A stretch of DNA of 64,000 nucleotides, taken from Rhodoferax sp. Its GTDB lineage: Bacteria; Pseudomonadota; Gammaproteobacteria; Burkholderiales; Burkholderiaceae_C. The stretch is from NCBI GenBank assembly GCA_024236015.1, contig JACKLK010000001.1, forward strand, positions 930,001 to 994,000. The letters are read 5' to 3'. A program made the translations under genes and the position numbers. Shown piece by piece: positions 26,572 to 34,238 of the stretch (positions within the stretch are counted from its first letter, which is position 1; every line of letters begins with the position of its first letter). The notes beneath the pieces are model-generated. The model had not been told where the DNA came from. It made no database searches and saw nothing but the letters and a program-made list of their open reading frames with translations.

Positions 26572-27093
26572 ATGGCATCCATTTCCAGACCGCTTTCGCC
26601 GCCAGCCGCCGCCGGGCGGGACAATCGCGCCCTGCGGGTCGCACTCGGGCAGTTCGCCACCGGCGTGACCGTCATCACGACGCGGGCGCCGGACGGCGCC
26701 TTCGTCGGACTGACGGCCAACTCCTTCGGCGCCTTGTCGCTCGATCCTCCCTTGATCACCTGGGCGCTGCGCCTGGGTTCTGCCAGCCTGCCGGTGTTCC
26801 AGGACAACGAGCGCTTCGTGGTCAACGTGCTGACCGAGGCCCAGGTCGAGACCTCGCGCCTGTTTGCCTCGCCGGCGCCCGACAAGTTCAGCCAGGTCGC
26901 ACATGCCGAGAACCAAGACGGCATGCCCTACCTGCACGGTTCGGCCGCCTGGTTCGAATGCCGCCGGCTGTCGCACCAGGTGGCAGGCGACCATTGCCTG
27001 TTCATTGCCGAGGTCGAGCGCTACACCCATGCCGAGACCGCGCCGCTGCTGTTCCACGCCGGTGCGTATTTCACGCTGGGCTCACGACTGTGA
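26572..27093 (+). CDS. Flavin reductase-like FMN-binding protein
   Basis: This 173-residue protein has the flavin-reductase-like fold, with ALGQFATGVTVITTRAPDG and GLTANSFGALSLDPPLI forming the FMN pocket and DHCLFIAEVE near the end. Such proteins supply reduced flavin from NAD(P)H to two-component monooxygenases. A TATGAT box lies at 26558-26563, eight bases before the ATG. It heads a five-gene run, and the nicX-like gene follows after 22 bases. No classical oxygenase component is next to it; the acyl-CoA-dehydrogenase homologue at 28981 is a possible partner. Confidence 0.87.
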   Translation: MASISRPLSPPAAAGRDNRALRVALGQFATGVTVITTRAPDGAFVGLTANSFGALSLDPPLITWALRLGSASLPVFQDNERFVVNVLTEAQVETSRLFASPAPDKFSQVAHAENQDGMPYLHGSAAWFECRRLSHQVAGDHCLFIAEVERYTHAETAPLLFHAGAYFTLGSRL

Positions 27094-27115
27094 TACCGCG
27101 GGAGGGCCAACGCCG

Positions 27116-28162
27116 ATGATGCAGCAACGAATCGAGGCGAAATGGATCGACGCCTTTGCCAACGTGTTCCGGCTGTGCGGCGTACAGCCGGGTGAGGTCG
27201 CCGCCATCCTGTCGGAAACCCAGTCGCGGCCGGTCAATGTGCAACTGGCCGAACTGGCCCTGCAGGGCCTGGGCGCGCGGGTGTTCCATGTCGTGTTGCC
27301 CAGCCCGCGCCTGCAGGCGCCGGTGCCGGTGCGCTCGACCGGTGCATCCGATGCCATCGGTGGCCTGGCGCCGGCGGTGGCGGCGCTGGCCGGCAGCGGC
27401 TTCGTCGCCGACCTGACGGTCGAGGGACTGCTGCATGCACCGGAGTTGCCGCAGATCCTGGGCGGCGGCGCGCGGGTGCTGATGGTGTCCAACGAACACC
27501 CCGAGGTGCTGGAGCGTTGCGCACCCGATCCGGCGCTGGAGGCCAAGGTCAAGGCCGGCATGCGACTGCTCAAGGGCGCGCGGCGGATGCGGGTGACATC
27601 GGAGGCCGGAACCGACCTGGCGATCGACCTGGCCCACGCCCGGGTGGGCGGCGGATGGGGCTACACGGCCCGTGCCGGCAGCATCTCGCACTGGCCGGGC
27701 GGGCTGTGCCTGGCGTTCCCCGCCGCCGGCAGCGTGCACGGCCGCCTGGTGATGGCCGAAGGCGACGTCAACCTGACCTTCAAGCGGTATCTCGAAAAGC
27801 CGGTCGTGCTCACGGTGCAGGACGACCATGTCACCGACATCGCGGGCCACCACCTGGACGCCGAGCTGATGCGCAGCTACTTCGCCGCCTGGGGCGATCG
27901 CGCCGCCTATGCGGTCTCGCACGTTGGCTGGGGCATGAACCCGACGGCACGCTGGGATGCGATGGCGTTCTACGACAAGAACGACTTCAACGGCACCGAG
28001 CTGCGTGCCTTCGCCGGCAACTTCCTGTATTCCACCGGAGCCAACGAGGTCGCCGGTCGCCACACGCTGGGCCATTTCGACCTGCCGCTGCGCGGCTGCA
28101 CCGTGACGCTGGACGACACCGTCGTCGTCGCAGACGGACAACTGCAGGGCGATCTCGCCTGA
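27116..28162 (+). CDS. NicX-like 2,5-dihydroxypyridine 5,6-dioxygenase family protein
   Basis: The 348 residues resemble NicX, the non-heme Fe(II) enzyme that opens 2,5-dihydroxypyridine to N-formylmaleamate in nicotinate breakdown. Matching segments include SHWPGGLCLAFP, GDVNLTFKRYLEKP, YAVSHVGWGMNPTARWDAM, LRAFAGNFLYSTGANEV and GHFDLPLRGC. From memory of P. putida NicX, the iron ligands are two His and one Asp; the equivalents here are H269, H320 and D322, all present. Automated pipelines often call such proteins leucyl aminopeptidase-like. RBS GGGAGGG is at 27100-27106. A NicD-like hydrolase follows 10 bases later. The real substrate may be another hydroxylated ring. Confidence 0.78.
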   Translation: MMQQRIEAKWIDAFANVFRLCGVQPGEVAAILSETQSRPVNVQLAELALQGLGARVFHVVLPSPRLQAPVPVRSTGASDAIGGLAPAVAALAGSGFVADLTVEGLLHAPELPQILGGGARVLMVSNEHPEVLERCAPDPALEAKVKAGMRLLKGARRMRVTSEAGTDLAIDLAHARVGGGWGYTARAGSISHWPGGLCLAFPAAGSVHGRLVMAEGDVNLTFKRYLEKPVVLTVQDDHVTDIAGHHLDAELMRSYFAAWGDRAAYAVSHVGWGMNPTARWDAMAFYDKNDFNGTELRAFAGNFLYSTGANEVAGRHTLGHFDLPLRGCTVTLDDTVVVADGQLQGDLA

Positions 28163-28172
28163 GGCCGACGGC

Positions 28173-28967
28173 ATGACAGCGATGCGTCAACGACCCGCCA
28201 CCATCGAGCGCGGTGCCGGCGCGACGGCCGTCTTCCTGCTGCATGGCGTCGGCGGCGGCAAGCAGGCCTGGCGGGACAACCTGCCGGGCATCGCGCAGGC
28301 CGGTTATCGCGCCATCGCATGGGACATGCCGGGTTATGGGCAGACACCCGCGATCGACCCTTATACGGTCGGCGCGCTGGCCGAGTCGCTGGGCATGCTG
28401 ATCGACCATGCCGGCGCGGATCGCAACATCGTGCTGGGCCACAGCATGGGCGGCATGGTGGCACAGGAACTGGTGGCACTGGCACCAGGGCGGGTCCACG
28501 GGCTGATCCTGTCGGGTACCTCGCCCGCGTTCGGCCGCGCCGACGGCAACTGGCAGCAGCAGTTCCTGCACGACCGCTTCGCACCGCTCGACGCCGGCCA
28601 GACCATGGCGCAGCTGGCCGCGCAGCTGGTGCCCGCGATGATGGCGCCCGATGCCGGACCGCAGGGCCTGCAGCTGGCGCGCGACGTGATGGCCGCGGTT
28701 CCGCAGGCCAGCTACCGTGCTGCGTTGCAGGCCATCGTCGCGTTCAACCGCCTGGACGATCTGGCGCGCATCGCGGTGCCCACCCTGTGCCTGGCTGGTG
28801 AACACGACCGCAACGCATCGCCGTCGGTGATGCGCCGCATGGCCGAGCGTATCCCGGGCGCGCAGTACCTGTGCCTGCCTGGGGTCGGCCATCTGGCCAA
28901 CATGGAACAACCGGCCGCCTTCAACCAGGCCGTGCTGGCGTTCATGCAGGCCCATTTCCCCGTCTGA
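28173..28967 (+). CDS. Alpha/beta hydrolase, NicD-like (possible N-formylmaleamate deformylase)
   Basis: This 264-residue alpha/beta hydrolase has the oxyanion segment LLHGVGGG, nucleophile S91 in GHSMGG, acid D212 in GEHDRNAS and base H240 in GVGHLANMEQ. In nicotinate and picolinate pathways the enzyme after NicX is the alpha/beta hydrolase NicD, which removes formate from N-formylmaleamate. The position directly after a NicX homologue makes that role plausible. Downstream maleamate amidase and maleate isomerase genes are not in this window. Two starts are possible, ATG 28173 or 28182. Confidence 0.8.
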   Translation: MTAMRQRPATIERGAGATAVFLLHGVGGGKQAWRDNLPGIAQAGYRAIAWDMPGYGQTPAIDPYTVGALAESLGMLIDHAGADRNIVLGHSMGGMVAQELVALAPGRVHGLILSGTSPAFGRADGNWQQQFLHDRFAPLDAGQTMAQLAAQLVPAMMAPDAGPQGLQLARDVMAAVPQASYRAALQAIVAFNRLDDLARIAVPTLCLAGEHDRNASPSVMRRMAERIPGAQYLCLPGVGHLANMEQPAAFNQAVLAFMQAHFPV

Positions 28968-28980
28968 GGAGGACCCATCG

Positions 28981-30264
28981 ATGTCGACCGCCCCCGAAGC
29001 TTCCACCGCCAGCCGCTACCAGCCGCCGTCGATCGCCGGCGACTACACCGCGCTGACCGACAAGCAGGCGCAGCTGCTCGCGATCGCCTCCGACCTGGGG
29101 CGCAACAAATTTGCTCCACGCGCCGGCCAGATCGACCGCGACGCCGTGTTCCCGTTCGAGAACTACGCCGACATGCATGCGGCCGGTTTGTTGCGCATCT
29201 GCGTGCCGGAGCAATACGGCGGCTGGGGTGCCGACTTCGCGACCTACGTCATGACCGCCGCCGAGATCGGCCGCCACTGCGGAGCCACCGCACTGACGCT
29301 GAACATGCATGTGAGCTCGACCATGTGGACCGGCTTCATCGCCGACGACCTGGACATGACGCCCGAGCAGCGCGCCAGCCATGAGCAGCACCGTGCCATG
29401 CACTACAAGCGCATCGTGGAGGAGGGCAAGGTGTATTCCCAGCCGTTCTCCGAAGGCGGCGCCGCCGCCGCCGGCAAGGCGCCGTTCGGCACGCTGGCGC
29501 GCAAGGTCGACGGCGGCTACATCGTCAACGGCCGCAAGATCTTCGCCTCGCTCGCCGGCGCGGCCGACTACTACGGCGTGTTGTGTACGCTGGACAAGCC
29601 CGGTGCGACGCAACGCGATGCCTTGTATCTCGCGGTCGACCGCAACCTGCCCGGCGTGACCGTCAGCGGCGACTGGGACCCGCTGGGCATGCGCGGCACG
29701 GTCTCGCGCAACCTGTTGTTCGAGGACGTGTTCGTGCCCGAGGCCGAGCGGCTGATGCCCGAAGGCATGTATGCCCAGGCGGCGCTGCGCTGGCCGCACA
29801 TGTTCGCCACGTTGTCGCCGACCTACATGGGCATTGCCCAGGCGGCCTACGACTTCACCGTGCAGTACCTGCGCGCCGAGGTGCCGGGCATGCCGCCGGT
29901 CAAGCGCCGCATGTATCCGACCAAGCAGATCGCCGTGGCCGAGATGAAGGTCAAGCTCGAGCAGACGCGGGCGATCTTCCTGCAGAACGCGCGCGCGGCA
30001 CGGGTCGACCCGTCCAAGGAGATCCGGCTCGGCCTGCTCGCCGCCCACTACACCATCATGGAAAACGCCAACGACATCTGCCGCCTGGCGGTGCGCACCT
30101 GCGGCGGCCAGTCCATGCTCAAGACACTGCCGCTCGAGCGCATGTACCGCGACTCGCGCTGCGGCTCCTTGATGTTGCCGTGGACCGCCGAGTTGTGCAT
30201 CGACCGGCTGGGCCGCGAATGCCTGTACGAAGCCGGCGAGCGCGACGAACCGGACGTGTTGTAG
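28981..30264 (+). CDS. Acyl-CoA dehydrogenase-like flavoprotein lacking canonical base
   Basis: This 427-residue protein has the acyl-CoA dehydrogenase fold: ICVPEQYGGWGADFATYVMT, the FAD/substrate loop SQPFSEGG, and RTCGGQSMLKTLPLERMYRDSR. By eye-alignment, the position of the MCAD/SCAD catalytic Glu (normally YEGT) is P400 in LMLPWTAE, and the alternative LCAD/IVD Glu position near 274 is non-acidic (WPHMFAT). It may therefore be a reductive or oxygenating member of the superfamily rather than a dehydrogenase. A strong GAGGAGG ribosome site precedes the ATG. It lies 13 bases after the hydrolase and 25 before the CoA ligase. Confidence 0.82.
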   Translation: MSTAPEASTASRYQPPSIAGDYTALTDKQAQLLAIASDLGRNKFAPRAGQIDRDAVFPFENYADMHAAGLLRICVPEQYGGWGADFATYVMTAAEIGRHCGATALTLNMHVSSTMWTGFIADDLDMTPEQRASHEQHRAMHYKRIVEEGKVYSQPFSEGGAAAAGKAPFGTLARKVDGGYIVNGRKIFASLAGAADYYGVLCTLDKPGATQRDALYLAVDRNLPGVTVSGDWDPLGMRGTVSRNLLFEDVFVPEAERLMPEGMYAQAALRWPHMFATLSPTYMGIAQAAYDFTVQYLRAEVPGMPPVKRRMYPTKQIAVAEMKVKLEQTRAIFLQNARAARVDPSKEIRLGLLAAHYTIMENANDICRLAVRTCGGQSMLKTLPLERMYRDSRCGSLMLPWTAELCIDRLGRECLYEAGERDEPDVL

Positions 30265-30289
30265 GCCGCCGGCAGCCGGAGCGCCGCGC

Positions 30290-31765
30290 ATGAACCTCTC
30301 GCGCATCATCGAGCGCCATGCGCAGTTCACGCCCGATCGGGTGGCACTGCATTGCGAGGGCGAAGACATCACCTATCCGCAGCTGTGGCAGCGCATCCGG
30401 GTGGCCACGGCCGTGTTGTCGGCGCATGGCGTGCGCGCCGGCGACCGGGTCGCCTGGCTGGGCCTGAACGACCCGGCCATGCTGGTGCTGCTGTTTGCGC
30501 TGGCGCGCCTGGGTGCGATGCTGTTGCCGCTCAACTACCGGCTCGCCGCCGCCGAGCATGCCGCCATCCTCGCGCATGCCGAGGCCCGCATGCTGGTGCA
30601 CGATGCCGACCACCGGGAGCAGGCCCGGGCGCTGGCCGATGCCCGTACCATGGACCTGCTGGCCAGTACGGGGCTGGAAGGCGAGCCGGCCGGCGCGGAT
30701 GACGCTGCCGAGGCCGGCGAGGACGCATCGGCGGTGTTGCTGGTCTACACCTCGGGCACGTCCGGCCAGCCCAAGGGGGCGGTGCACACCCAGGCCGGAC
30801 TGCTGTGGAACTGCATCAACGCCACCCACGCACAGGACCTGTCCGCCGGCGACCATGTCTTGACCATCCTGCCGCTGTTCCATGTCGGCGGCCTGTGCAT
30901 CCAGACCCTGCCCACCTTGCATGCGGGCGGCTGCGTGACGCTGCATCGGCGTTTCGCGCCGGGCCCCTGGCTGGCGGACGTGGCCGCGCGTCGCCCCGAC
31001 CTGTCGGTGATGGTGCCCGCGACGCTGCGGGCGGTGATCGAGCATCCGGACTTCGCCGCCACCGACCTGTCGTCGCTGCGCCTGATCGTGGCAGGCTCCT
31101 CGGTGGTTCCGCACAGCCTGATCGCGGCCTTCCATGGGCGGGGCGTGCCGGTCGGCCAGGTCTACGGCGCGACCGAGACCGGACCGGTCTCGATCTACCT
31201 GCGTCGCCAGGACGCCATGGCGGTGCCGGGCGCGGCCGGCAAGGCCGGGCTGCACGTGGCGGTGCGACTGGTCGACGACACCGGCAATGACGTGGCGCCC
31301 GGCGCGGTCGGCGAGATCTGGATCCGTGCTCCCAACCTGATGCAGGCCTACTGGCGCGATGCGCACAACCCGTCGTTCGCCGGCGGCTGGTTCCGCAGCG
31401 GCGACCTGGCCCGCCAGGACGCGGATGGTTATTACTGGGTCGTCGGGCGTTCGCGCGACATGATCATCTCCGGCGGCGAAAACATCTATCCGGCCGAGAT
31501 CGAGAACCTGCTGCTCGCGCACGCAGACATCGCCGAGGCCGCCGTGCTCGGCCAGCCCGATGCGCGCTGGGGCGAGGTCGCGGTGGCGATCATCGTGTGC
31601 CGGCCGGGCGTGGTGCTGGACGCCACTGCGGTCATGGCGCTGCTCGAAGGCCGCATTGCACGCTACAAGTTGCCGCGCCGCATCCTGTTCCGCGAGGACC
31701 TGCCCAAGACCGCGCTGGGCAAGGTGCAGAAGGCGCAGTTGCTGGACTGGGTGCGCCAGGACTGA
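30290..31765 (+). CDS. AMP-dependent acyl-CoA synthetase/ligase
   Basis: This 491-residue ANL-family ligase activates a carboxylic acid as acyl-AMP and then acyl-CoA. The P-loop YTSGTSGQPKGA is at about 153-164. GATETGP is the adenine motif, GWFRSGDLARQD carries the ribose-binding Asp, and the C-terminal catalytic lysine is in PKTALGKVQK. The substrate cannot be told. The neighbours (atypical acyl-CoA flavoenzyme, ring-cleavage dioxygenase) suggest an aromatic or alicyclic acid. It is the last gene of the + strand cluster and converges on the CzcE-like gene. Confidence 0.9.
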   Translation: MNLSRIIERHAQFTPDRVALHCEGEDITYPQLWQRIRVATAVLSAHGVRAGDRVAWLGLNDPAMLVLLFALARLGAMLLPLNYRLAAAEHAAILAHAEARMLVHDADHREQARALADARTMDLLASTGLEGEPAGADDAAEAGEDASAVLLVYTSGTSGQPKGAVHTQAGLLWNCINATHAQDLSAGDHVLTILPLFHVGGLCIQTLPTLHAGGCVTLHRRFAPGPWLADVAARRPDLSVMVPATLRAVIEHPDFAATDLSSLRLIVAGSSVVPHSLIAAFHGRGVPVGQVYGATETGPVSIYLRRQDAMAVPGAAGKAGLHVAVRLVDDTGNDVAPGAVGEIWIRAPNLMQAYWRDAHNPSFAGGWFRSGDLARQDADGYYWVVGRSRDMIISGGENIYPAEIENLLLAHADIAEAAVLGQPDARWGEVAVAIIVCRPGVVLDATAVMALLEGRIARYKLPRRILFREDLPKTALGKVQKAQLLDWVRQD

Positions 31766-31806
31766 TGCCGTTGCCGCGCCAGCGGGGAGTGCCGGCGCCG
31801 GCAGCC

Positions 31807-32139
31807 TCAGTTGGCGCTGCGCCCCTGGTGCGTGCGCGCCACGTACACCGTGAAGGGCCGATCGATGAAGCCGGCGGGCGCGACCTGCATCAGATCGACG
31901 GCACTGCGCGAGCCGTCGAACCGCCAGGCGAAGGATGCTTGCCCGGACACGAAGCGGACGGATTCGCCTTGCTGCACATTGGCCCATCGGGTGTCGGCGC
32001 CGATCGTGATGCTGCGTTCGGCCTGGGAGGCCTCGATGGCCGTGCCGAGCCGGAAATCGGCCGACTGGGCATGGCTGGCCGGCAAGGTGCTGCCGAGGGC
32101 GAAGATGGCGAGCGCCATCGCTGGCACGGGATTTTTCAT
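31807..32139 (-). CDS. CzcE-like periplasmic metal-binding protein
   Basis: This 110-residue product has a signal peptide to about residue 25 (cleavage after SHA/HAQ). The mature part, with SITIGADTRWANVQQGESV and SFAWRFDGSRSAVDL, follows the pattern of CzcE from Cupriavidus metallidurans, a periplasmic copper-binding protein of the czc metal-resistance system. No czc efflux gene or metal regulator is adjacent, so this copy is an orphan. A longer reading from upstream adds residues before the signal peptide and was rejected. Assignment is from remembered family pattern. Confidence 0.72.
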   Translation of the reverse strand: MKNPVPAMALAIFALGSTLPASHAQSADFRLGTAIEASQAERSITIGADTRWANVQQGESVRFVSGQASFAWRFDGSRSAVDLMQVAPAGFIDRPFTVYVARTHQGRSAN

Positions 32140-32299
32140 GTGGAATGACTCCTGGCGCGGTCGGCGCAACGACGGGTGACGATGACCGGGTGGGGCAGGC
32201 AGGATGGGCCCGCCACATCTGTGCCGTCGATGCTAATCGGCCGTCGCGCTTCGCGCATTGCCCCTTTCGAGGTAGGGGACACCATGCCCGAAGGGGTTT

Positions 32300-32319
32300 G
32301 CACCCGCCGGTGCGGGTGC
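32300..32319 (-). terminator. Hairpin after metallophosphoesterase gene
   Basis: GCACCCGC-CGGT-GCGGGTGC is a perfect 8-bp stem with a 4-base loop placed right after the stop of the minus-strand gene ending at 32321. The T-run expected of an intrinsic terminator is absent. A second short CCCCT/AGGGG pair lies at 32261-32278. Nothing else is seen between 32140 and 32320. Confidence 0.5.
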
Positions 32320-32320
32320 G

Positions 32321-33118
32321 TCAGTCCCGCGCCGGCGTGACGTCGAGCACGGCGGTGCGGGCGAACGCGCCGGCGGCCGAGAAATAGTCCCAGCGTTCGA
32401 TGCTGCAACGACCGGCAGCGGCGTGCCTGCCCCAGCGCAGCACGTTGACCGAATTGGGTGCGGCCTCGCGCAGCCGGTCCGACACGGCGGTACCGGCCTG
32501 CACGACCCACAGGGGACGGGGCAGGCCGGGCGGGCTGGCCACGTACGGCAGGTGGATGTGACCTCCCAGCACCATGTCGGCGCCGGCCTGCGACCAGCGC
32601 GCCAGCGCATGGCCGGAGCCGCGCAGGCGATTCGCACGGTCTTCGGGCCGGGTCACGGCGGCGGGCTGGTGGACCACGACCAGGCGCAGTTGCGCCGGTT
32701 CCGCTCGCGCGAGCAGCCGGGCGACCCGCTCGACCTGGGTGCGCGACACCTGGCCGTGCTTGTGGCGCCAGGCCCGCGTGGTATTCACGCCGACCACCAG
32801 CAGGTCGTTGCCACGGAACACCGGTTCGAGGTCGGAGCCGAACGCGGCGGCATGGCGCGCATACGGACGTCGTATCCGGGCCCACAGGTCGTACAGCGCG
32901 ATGTCGTGGTTGCCGGCGATGGCCAGCACCGGCGCCTGCAGCCGGTCGACGAAGGCACGTGCGGCCTGGAACTGCTCCGGCCGGGCGCGCTGCGTGATGT
33001 CACCCGACAACACGAGAAGGTCCGGCTGCAGCTGTCGCGCCAGTGCCACCAGCGCCTCGACCACCGGCGCCTGTTCGGTGCCGAAATGCGTGTCCGACAA
33101 GTGCAGTACCACGCTCAT
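32321..33118 (-). CDS. Calcineurin-like metallophosphoesterase
   Basis: This 265-residue two-metal phosphoesterase contains all family blocks: LSDTHFG (D9, H11), LSGDITQ (D40), GNHD (N70, H71), VVVHQP and GGHIHLPY. The class includes 3',5'-cAMP phosphodiesterases and lipid or nucleotide pyrophosphatases. Its ATG overlaps the stop of the lipid-kinase-like gene by 4 bases, so the two are translated together and may act on the same phospholipid or lipid-linked phosphate. The exact substrate is unknown. Confidence 0.88.
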   Translation of the reverse strand: MSVVLHLSDTHFGTEQAPVVEALVALARQLQPDLLVLSGDITQRARPEQFQAARAFVDRLQAPVLAIAGNHDIALYDLWARIRRPYARHAAAFGSDLEPVFRGNDLLVVGVNTTRAWRHKHGQVSRTQVERVARLLARAEPAQLRLVVVHQPAAVTRPEDRANRLRGSGHALARWSQAGADMVLGGHIHLPYVASPPGLPRPLWVVQAGTAVSDRLREAAPNSVNVLRWGRHAAAGRCSIERWDYFSAAGAFARTAVLDVTPARD

Positions 33119-34122
33119 CCGCCGCCGCCCGAGCTGTCGGGTTGGTTGTCGCACGCCAGCAACTGCAAGGGTGTCTCGAGTACCCGGAACTCGAGCGGCC
33201 CGGACATGCGTGTCACCTCGCCGTCCAGCGCGACCTTGACCCGGCGTCGACCCAGCGGGTAGGGCGAGAGGTGGACCGTCATGCGGGTACACCGGAAATG
33301 CTGGACGCTGGGTGCTTCGCCGAGGGTTCCGAGGGCACCGTGCGCCATCAGGCCGATCATCTCCAGCGTGCCCACCGGTCGCAGCATGATGGCGGTCAGG
33401 CGCCCGTGCTGCTGCGGATCGGCTGGTGCATCCGCGGCGGCCGCGGGCGGCTGCAGGTCCGACGGCAGGCCCAGCTGGGCCAGCTGCAGCGGGTTGTTGC
33501 CGACGAACAGCGTCAAGGTGCGGACGGTGCGGCGGCCGTCGCCGGTGTCGAGCTGCAGCCGCAAGCGGCGTTGCGCCCGCAACAGGGTGACGACCCCGGC
33601 GCCGAAGGCCACCCAGCGGTTGCGACCGAAACGCGCCTTGTAGGCCTCGCGGTCCTGCAGCAGGTCGGGATACAGGCCCAGGCTGGCGTTGACCAGGAAC
33701 AGCTGCCCGTTGACAGCGGCGACCTGCACCGGCTTCGGCCGCGCGTGCAGCAAGGCACGCAAGGCCTGCAGGGGATCGTCCGCAATGCCGTGTGCGCGCG
33801 CGAAATAGTTGAACGTGCCCCGCGGCACGATGCCCAGCGGGCAGCCGGCCGCGTGTGCGGCGCCCGCCACGGCATTGATCGTGCCGTCTCCGCCGACGGC
33901 CACGACGGCACCGCCGCTCGCCGCGGACTCGCCGGCCGCGCGCCGGGCCGTCGGCGCCAGGTCTGCAGGCGTGCAGATCAACAGTTCGCCCGGGCGCCGG
34001 TGCTCGCGCAGCATCGTCTCGATGAGCGCGGCCTGGGAGCGGGCTTCGCCATGGCCTGCCGCCGCGTTGATGACGAACCGCAGGGGAGCGGCGTCGGGTT
34101 GCGGCAGGGGATGTGCAGCCAT
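33115..34122 (-). CDS. Diacylglycerol/lipid kinase family protein (DagK/YegS-like)
   Basis: The 335-residue protein carries the DAGK catalytic domain: FVINAAAGHGEARSQAAL at the start, the nucleotide motif VGGDGTINAVAG at 76-87, and PRGTFNYFARAHGI as the second conserved loop. Such soluble enzymes phosphorylate diacylglycerol or other lipids. It is coupled to the metallophosphoesterase (ATGA overlap). The upstream deaminase-like gene ends 116 bases away on the same strand. Confidence 0.88.
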   Translation of the reverse strand: MAAHPLPQPDAAPLRFVINAAAGHGEARSQAALIETMLREHRRPGELLICTPADLAPTARRAAGESAASGGAVVAVGGDGTINAVAGAAHAAGCPLGIVPRGTFNYFARAHGIADDPLQALRALLHARPKPVQVAAVNGQLFLVNASLGLYPDLLQDREAYKARFGRNRWVAFGAGVVTLLRAQRRLRLQLDTGDGRRTVRTLTLFVGNNPLQLAQLGLPSDLQPPAAAADAPADPQQHGRLTAIMLRPVGTLEMIGLMAHGALGTLGEAPSVQHFRCTRMTVHLSPYPLGRRRVKVALDGEVTRMSGPLEFRVLETPLQLLACDNQPDSSGGGG

Positions 34123-34238
34123 GGTGCCGTCACGGCCCGGAGCGCTGGCGCCGGCCAGGGCGGCACGCCCGCATCATGCTGCCTCCCGCGCCGGTGGCGG
34201 GTGGCTCGGCGCGCAAGGCAGCGGCATCGAGCGCCCCT

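Noticed and set aside
27116..28162. Annotation as leucyl aminopeptidase
   Set aside because: The His/His/Asp iron site and the block pattern match NicX-type dioxygenases better, and a NicD-like gene follows.
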